From an uncultured Pedobacter sp. (GTDB taxonomy: Bacteria > Bacteroidota > Bacteroidia > Sphingobacteriales > Sphingobacteriaceae), in contig CAMLDJ010000101.1 of assembly GCA_946478755.1 (NCBI GenBank), positions 1 through 17,361 on the forward strand: DNA of 17,361 nucleotides. Direction: 5' to 3'. Below are positions 14,142 to 17,361 of the stretch, piece after piece. Each line of letters begins with the position of its first letter. Position 1 is the first letter of the stretch. The position numbers were made by a program, and so were the translations under genes. The notes under the pieces were generated by a model. That model did no database searches. It was not told where the DNA came from and worked only from the letters and a program-made list of their open reading frames with translations.

Positions 14142-15475
14142 TAGCGGTTAAAGGACAATCTCTTTCCGGTTTCCTGCGTGGTAAACTTTCCTTGGGAGTA
14201 AGCAAGGTTACCCGATACAAAGGTATGGGTGATCTCGGCCTGGAAGGTTTGTCCTTCAAAGGGCGACCAGCCACATTTGTACAGTACATTTGTTCGGGTT
14301 ACTTTAAAAGGATCGTTTAAGTTTACCAATACCAGATCGGCCCAATAGCCTTCCCTGATAAATCCCCTTTTGTCAAGATTGAAGCAGGTAGCGACATTGT
14401 GTGCTGTTTTTTCGGCGATCTGCACTAAAGATATTTTGTTCTGGTGGTACATTTCGAACAGGGCCGGTAAAGCATGCTGTACCAATGGGCCACCCGAAGG
14501 CGCCTGTAAATAAGGCTGCTCTTTTTCTGCTATGGTATGTGGCGCATGGTCTGTAGCGATGATGTCGATGTATCCCTCCAGCAGGCCTTTCAGAATACCT
14601 TCTTTATCGGCTGCTGTTTTTACTGCCGGGTTCCATTTTATCCAGTTGCCTTTGGTGGCATAATCGCGGTCGTCGAACCAAAGGTGGTGTACACAAGCTT
14701 CAGCAGTTATTCTTTTATCTGCAAGTGGCGTTTTATTATCGAACAAGGCCACTTCTCTGGCCGTAGAGATGTGAAGGATGTGCAGGCGTGTGTTGTATCT
14801 TTTTGCCAGTTCTACCGCTAAGGAAGAGGATTTATAGCAGGCCTCTGCACTGCGGATCAGCGGATGCATTTCTATGGTAATGTTCTCGCCATATTTCTCT
14901 TTGTATATCGCTAAATTGTGCTGTATGGTCTGTTCATCTTCACAATGTGTAGCCACCAGCATAGGGGCTTCTTTAAAGATGTTTTCCAATACTTTCTCAT
15001 TGTCCACCAGCATATTGCCTGTTGATGAACCCATGAATACCTTGATGCCGCAAACGTTTTTAGGATCTGTTTTTAATACTTCTTCCAGGTTGTTGTTGGA
15101 GGCGCCCATAAAAAAGGAATAGTTGGCCAGCGACATTTCTGAAGCGATGGCATATTTATCTGCCAACAGGTCCTGGGTAAGCGTATTTGGCACCGTGTTG
15201 GGCATCTCCATAAATGAGGTGATCCCTCCGGCAACGGCAGCCATGCTTTCTGAAAAGATATCAGCTTTGTGCGTTAGTCCGGGTTCTCTGAAGTGTACCT
15301 GATCGTCGATCATTCCCGGGAAAAGATGTAAGCCTTCGGCGTTGATCTCCTGATCCGCTGGCGCATCTATATTTGGCGCAATCTTTTCAATAAATCCGTT
15401 TTTGATGAGTACATCGGCAACAACAATTTGCCCCTCGTTTACGATCGAAGCAGCTTTAATCAGAATGGTATCCAT
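14141..15475 (-). CDS. pyrC: Dihydroorotase (Bacteroidota type)
   Basis: A 444-residue amidohydrolase for the third step of pyrimidine synthesis, closing N-carbamoyl-aspartate to dihydroorotate in the cytoplasm. Expected metal and substrate residues can be seen: His61 and Arg63 in DDQVHFREPG, the lysine that would be carboxylated (Lys145 in GIKVFMGSSTGNM), His177 in ATHCEDE, His235 in LHILHIST, and Asp309 in IATDHAPH. The usual first His of the HxH motif is Gln59 here; to my knowledge this DDQVHFR form is shared by other Bacteroidota dihydroorotases, so the gene is probably functional. MEMPNTVPN and ASGGPLVQH are further family landmarks. The ATG at 15473-15475 follows a -7 box by 5 nt. It is the first gene of a two-gene operon with DUF3810. 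Confidence 0.94.
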   Translation of the reverse strand: MDTILIKAASIVNEGQIVVADVLIKNGFIEKIAPNIDAPADQEINAEGLHLFPGMIDDQVHFREPGLTHKADIFSESMAAVAGGITSFMEMPNTVPNTLTQDLLADKYAIASEMSLANYSFFMGASNNNLEEVLKTDPKNVCGIKVFMGSSTGNMLVDNEKVLENIFKEAPMLVATHCEDEQTIQHNLAIYKEKYGENITIEMHPLIRSAEACYKSSSLAVELAKRYNTRLHILHISTAREVALFDNKTPLADKRITAEACVHHLWFDDRDYATKGNWIKWNPAVKTAADKEGILKGLLEGYIDIIATDHAPHTIAEKEQPYLQAPSGGPLVQHALPALFEMYHQNKISLVQIAEKTAHNVATCFNLDKRGFIREGYWADLVLVNLNDPFKVTRTNVLYKCGWSPFEGQTFQAEITHTFVSGNLAYSQGKFTTQETGKRLSFNR

Positions 15476-15480
15476 GCTGT

Positions 15481-15488
15481 CAAAATTA
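15481..15488 (-). promoter_or_regulatory. Candidate -7 promoter box of pyrC
   Basis: Minus-strand TAATTTTG fits TAnnTTTG exactly and ends 5 nt before the pyrC ATG, which predicts a leaderless or very short-leader transcript. The nearest upstream TTG (15502-15504, minus strand) is 13 nt away, closer than usual. Confidence 0.45.
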
Positions 15489-15504
15489 GAAAAAAACTTT
15501 TCAA

Positions 15505-15524
15505 TATATTCTAATTAGAATATA
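15505..15524. promoter_or_regulatory. Perfect 20-bp palindrome, possible operator
   Basis: TATATTCTAATTAGAATATA is identical on both strands. It lies just upstream of the pyrC -7 box, near where the -33 element would be, and about 120 bp before the helicase start. A dimeric regulator could bind here, but AT-rich palindromes also arise by chance. Confidence 0.45.
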
Positions 15525-15634
15525 ATGTATACTATAAAAGTAATAAATCAGCGAGCTTTTGCATTGGAGGACTAAACAAGCGAATATGGAACCTTTGCAT
15601 CGAGGTTTAGACCGGTGACTAAATAAATTTTGTC

Positions 15635-15642
15635 TATTTTTG
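15635..15642 (+). promoter_or_regulatory. Candidate -7 promoter box of the DEAD-box helicase gene
   Basis: TATTTTTG matches TAnnTTTG and is followed by CAAA and then the ATG, a pattern often found ahead of leaderless or short-leader genes in Bacteroidota. A clear TTG at -33 is not seen. Confidence 0.5.
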
Positions 15643-15646
15643 CAAA

Positions 15647-16969
15647 ATGGCCAAGAAATTCGAGGAGTTTAACCTTAACCGACAGATCTTAAATGCAGTA
15701 GCTGATGCCGGATTTGCCGAGGCGACACCGATACAGGAAAAAGCAATTGCACCTGTTTTATCCGGACAGGATATTTTTGGGATTGCGGAGACCGGTACCG
15801 GGAAAACGGCCGCATATGTTTTGCCGATTTTAATGCAGTTGAAGTATGCCCAGGGGGATGCTGCACGTGCATTGATACTGGCGCCTACCAGGGAATTGGC
15901 CATGCAGATTGCCGAGCATGTAAAGCTATTTTCGACCTATACCGACCTGCGCTCTGTAGTGGTATTTGGTGGCATCGGCCCGAAGACACAGATCGAACAG
16001 ATCAAAGCTGGGGTGGATATTATTATTGCCACACCGGGCAGGTTCCTGGATATTTATCTGGCGGGGCATATCAATACCCAGTACCTGAAATTTCTGGTGT
16101 TGGATGAGGCGGATAAAATGATGGACATGGGCTTTATCGGCTCTATACACCGGATCCTGGAAATTGTTCCCCGCAAACGGCAGAACCTGCTGTTCTCTGC
16201 TACGATGAGCAGCCTGGTCCAAAAGATAGCGGGTGATTTTCTTAAGAATCCGACCATTATTGAAGTCGGCGAGCAGGCTACACCAGCTTCTACCGTTACG
16301 CAGGTTTTATACGAGGTGCCCAATTTTAAGACGAAGATCAACTTGTTGCAGCACCTGATGAAAAATGATGAAGAGTTTAAGCGGCTGATCATTTTTTGTA
16401 AGACTAAAACCGTTGCAGACAATATACACAGTTTTATCTCCCGTCGTTTTGGCGAAGAAGCGGTAAGGGTGATCCATGCCAATAAAGGCCAGAATACCAG
16501 GATCAACTCGATCAATGCTTTTAAAGAAGGTAACATCAGGGTTTTGGTAGCTACTGATGTGGCCTCGCGGGGGATCGATGTGACTGAAGTGAGCCATGTG
16601 ATCAATTTCGATGTGCCGATCGTGATTGAAGATTATGTGCACCGGATTGGAAGGACCGGACGAGCTTATGCCAAGGGCGATGCCCTGACGTTCTGCGGTC
16701 CGGCCGAGAAATATTACATTCAGAAAATAGAGAAGTTAATCAGACAACAGATTCCTGTTGTACCTTTGCCGGCGGAAGTTTTTGTGGAAGAAACGCCTTA
16801 TGAAGAGAAACAAGCTATTGCCCGTGCAATAGATGATCAGAAAAGGAAAGAGGATCCTGATTTCAAAGGAGCATTCCATGAGAAAAAACATGCTGCAGCC
16901 ATAGCTGCGGCAGCCAGGAACAAGACAAACAAGCAGCCGGCCTGGAAAAAGAAAAAGTTTAAAAAATAG
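15647..16969 (+). CDS. DEAD-box ATP-dependent RNA helicase (RhlE-like)
   Basis: A 440-residue RNA helicase that unwinds RNA duplexes in ribosome assembly or mRNA turnover, often important in the cold. All motifs are present in order: Q motif with FEEFNL and TPIQEKAI (5-34), Walker A AETGTGKT (48-55), PTRELA (80-85), TPGR (129-132), DEAD (153-156), SAT (184-186), IIFCKTK (248-254), VATDVASRGID (301-311) and HRIGRTGR (332-339). The C-terminus after residue 370 is charged and Lys/Ala-rich, ending KKKKFKK, as in RhlE-type proteins; it probably adds RNA binding. The exact subfamily (RhlE or another) is uncertain. The downstream small gene begins after 8 nt, so the two are likely co-transcribed. 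Confidence 0.95.
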   Translation: MAKKFEEFNLNRQILNAVADAGFAEATPIQEKAIAPVLSGQDIFGIAETGTGKTAAYVLPILMQLKYAQGDAARALILAPTRELAMQIAEHVKLFSTYTDLRSVVVFGGIGPKTQIEQIKAGVDIIIATPGRFLDIYLAGHINTQYLKFLVLDEADKMMDMGFIGSIHRILEIVPRKRQNLLFSATMSSLVQKIAGDFLKNPTIIEVGEQATPASTVTQVLYEVPNFKTKINLLQHLMKNDEEFKRLIIFCKTKTVADNIHSFISRRFGEEAVRVIHANKGQNTRINSINAFKEGNIRVLVATDVASRGIDVTEVSHVINFDVPIVIEDYVHRIGRTGRAYAKGDALTFCGPAEKYYIQKIEKLIRQQIPVVPLPAEVFVEETPYEEKQAIARAIDDQKRKEDPDFKGAFHEKKHAAAIAAAARNKTNKQPAWKKKKFKK

Positions 16970-16977
16970 GATAGGAA

Positions 16978-17256
16978 TTGAAAGTAAAACTGACCCCGCT
17001 TAATATCGTTTCGGCTTTATGCCTGGTCATTGCTGTGCTGGTATTGCTGGATAAAAAGGATGCCAGGTACCCTCAGCATGTCGATATGACCGGTTTACTT
17101 TCCGGATTCTGTGTTTTAACTGCGGTGATCGCCTTTATCTCCGACCTTATTTTCAGAAAATTTATTCCCAGCCTTAAAAAACTATGGATCATTGAGAGCG
17201 TACTCATCGTTTTCGTGATCATTTTAATATTTATCATAAAAGTTAGCATAAAATAA
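16978..17256 (+). CDS. Small three-helix membrane protein, unknown function
   Basis: A 92-residue protein not recognised as any named family. Three hydrophobic helices lie at about 8-24, 38-59 and 70-88, joined by short charged loops, so it is an integral inner-membrane protein. The start is a TTG at 16978, 8 nt after the helicase stop; no ATG occurs before residue 37, which would remove the first helix. Its stop codon shares one base with the ATG of gldC (TAATG), so it is translationally coupled to gldC and belongs to the same transcript. No function is proposed. Confidence 0.75.
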   Translation: MKVKLTPLNIVSALCLVIAVLVLLDKKDARYPQHVDMTGLLSGFCVLTAVIAFISDLIFRKFIPSLKKLWIIESVLIVFVIILIFIIKVSIK

Positions 17257-17361
17257 TGAAGCAAGCAGAAATCAAAATCACAGTTCAACTGGATGACAAT
17301 AACGTACCGGAAAATATCATGTGGGAATCTACCGATGCGGAAACTAAAGAACAGGTGCCGG
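17256..17361 (+). CDS. gldC: Gliding-motility protein GldC homologue, N-terminal part
   Basis: The first 35 codons of a gene that runs off the right edge. The start EIKITVQLDDNNVPENIMW followed by an acidic stretch matches the opening of GldC, a small cytoplasmic protein first found in gliding flavobacteria and widely kept in non-gliding Bacteroidota. Its ATG overlaps the stop of the preceding small membrane protein by one base. The call relies on a short N-terminal segment. Confidence 0.75.
   Translation, partial: MKQAEIKITVQLDDNNVPENIMWESTDAETKEQVP

Larger units (their letters stand above)
15476..15646. other. Divergent promoter region pyrC / DEAD-box helicase
   Basis: A 171-bp AT-rich region holding -7 boxes for both genes, a 20-bp palindrome and two similar blocks, CTTTTGCATTGGAGG (15556-15570) and CCTTTGCATCGAGG (15591-15604 region). 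CTAAAC at 15572-15577 can pair with GTTTAG at 15605-15610. The second block could include an additional helicase promoter. Confidence 0.55.

Noticed and set aside
14017..15122. Several plus-strand open frames across pyrC and DUF3810
   Set aside because: All are antisense to well-supported genes and show no family features.
1..17361. CRISPR arrays, tRNA or rRNA genes, classical IS elements or phage genes
   Set aside because: No regularly spaced repeats, cloverleaf-like segments, rRNA signatures, DDE transposase or phage structural genes were seen on reading the window.

Overview
The window looks like a chromosomal segment of a Bacteroidota bacterium, most likely Sphingobacteriaceae (Pedobacter-like). 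Reasons are the STN-domain SusC / SusD pair driven by a FecI-type sigma factor and FecR-type anti-sigma factor, a gldC homologue, the Bacteroidota type of dihydroorotase, TAnnTTTG-type promoter boxes directly upstream of start codons, and the general lack of strong Shine-Dalgarno sequences. No tRNA, rRNA, CRISPR array or classical IS element with a DDE transposase was seen.

Layout. (1) 1-341, minus: the N-terminal third or less of an HscA-like Hsp70 chaperone, running off the left edge. (2) 498-2069, plus: two adjacent exported ferritin-like proteins, the first a predicted Tat-exported lipoprotein. (3) 2144-3524, minus, convergent with the ferritin pair across a strong hairpin: an ECF sigma factor and its RskA-like membrane anti-sigma factor, one base apart and both starting with TTG. 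(4) About 3623-5006: a compact 1.4-kb cassette holding an Rpn-type PD-(D/E)XK nuclease/transposase gene, followed by a frameshifted 143-bp remnant of the 3' end of a DUF3810 gene, the whole bounded by imperfect 70-bp direct repeats. An intact DUF3810 gene lies 8 kb away at 13065-14141. (5) 5190-13024, plus: ECF sigma (FecI-like), FecR-like anti-sigma, a 335-bp structured gap, SusC, SusD and a small DUF5017-type lipoprotein. This is a nutrient-uptake locus with its own transmembrane signalling pair but no enzyme. (6) 13065-15475, minus: DUF3810 membrane metallopeptidase-like protein, translationally coupled to upstream pyrC. (7) 15647-17361, plus: DEAD-box RNA helicase, a three-helix small membrane protein and the start of gldC.

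How the genes probably work together. In region 5 the N-terminal STN domain of SusC should contact FecR in the periplasm when ligand is bound, releasing the sigma factor to transcribe susC-susD; SusD and the DUF5017 lipoprotein would sit on the cell surface as ligand-capturing partners. In region 3 the RskA-like protein holds the sigma factor at the membrane; the neighbouring ferritin-like proteins are candidate targets, but this rests on position only.

The most unusual part is region 4. The DUF3810 remnant differs from the intact gene mostly at third codon positions and keeps its own stop codon. It therefore looks like the tail of a diverged homologue carried in with the Rpn gene rather than a fresh local duplication. 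Other points worth checking are the structured leader of susC, with two GGAGGA/TCCTCC pairs that can pair alternatively, and a perfect 20-bp palindrome between the divergent pyrC and helicase genes.
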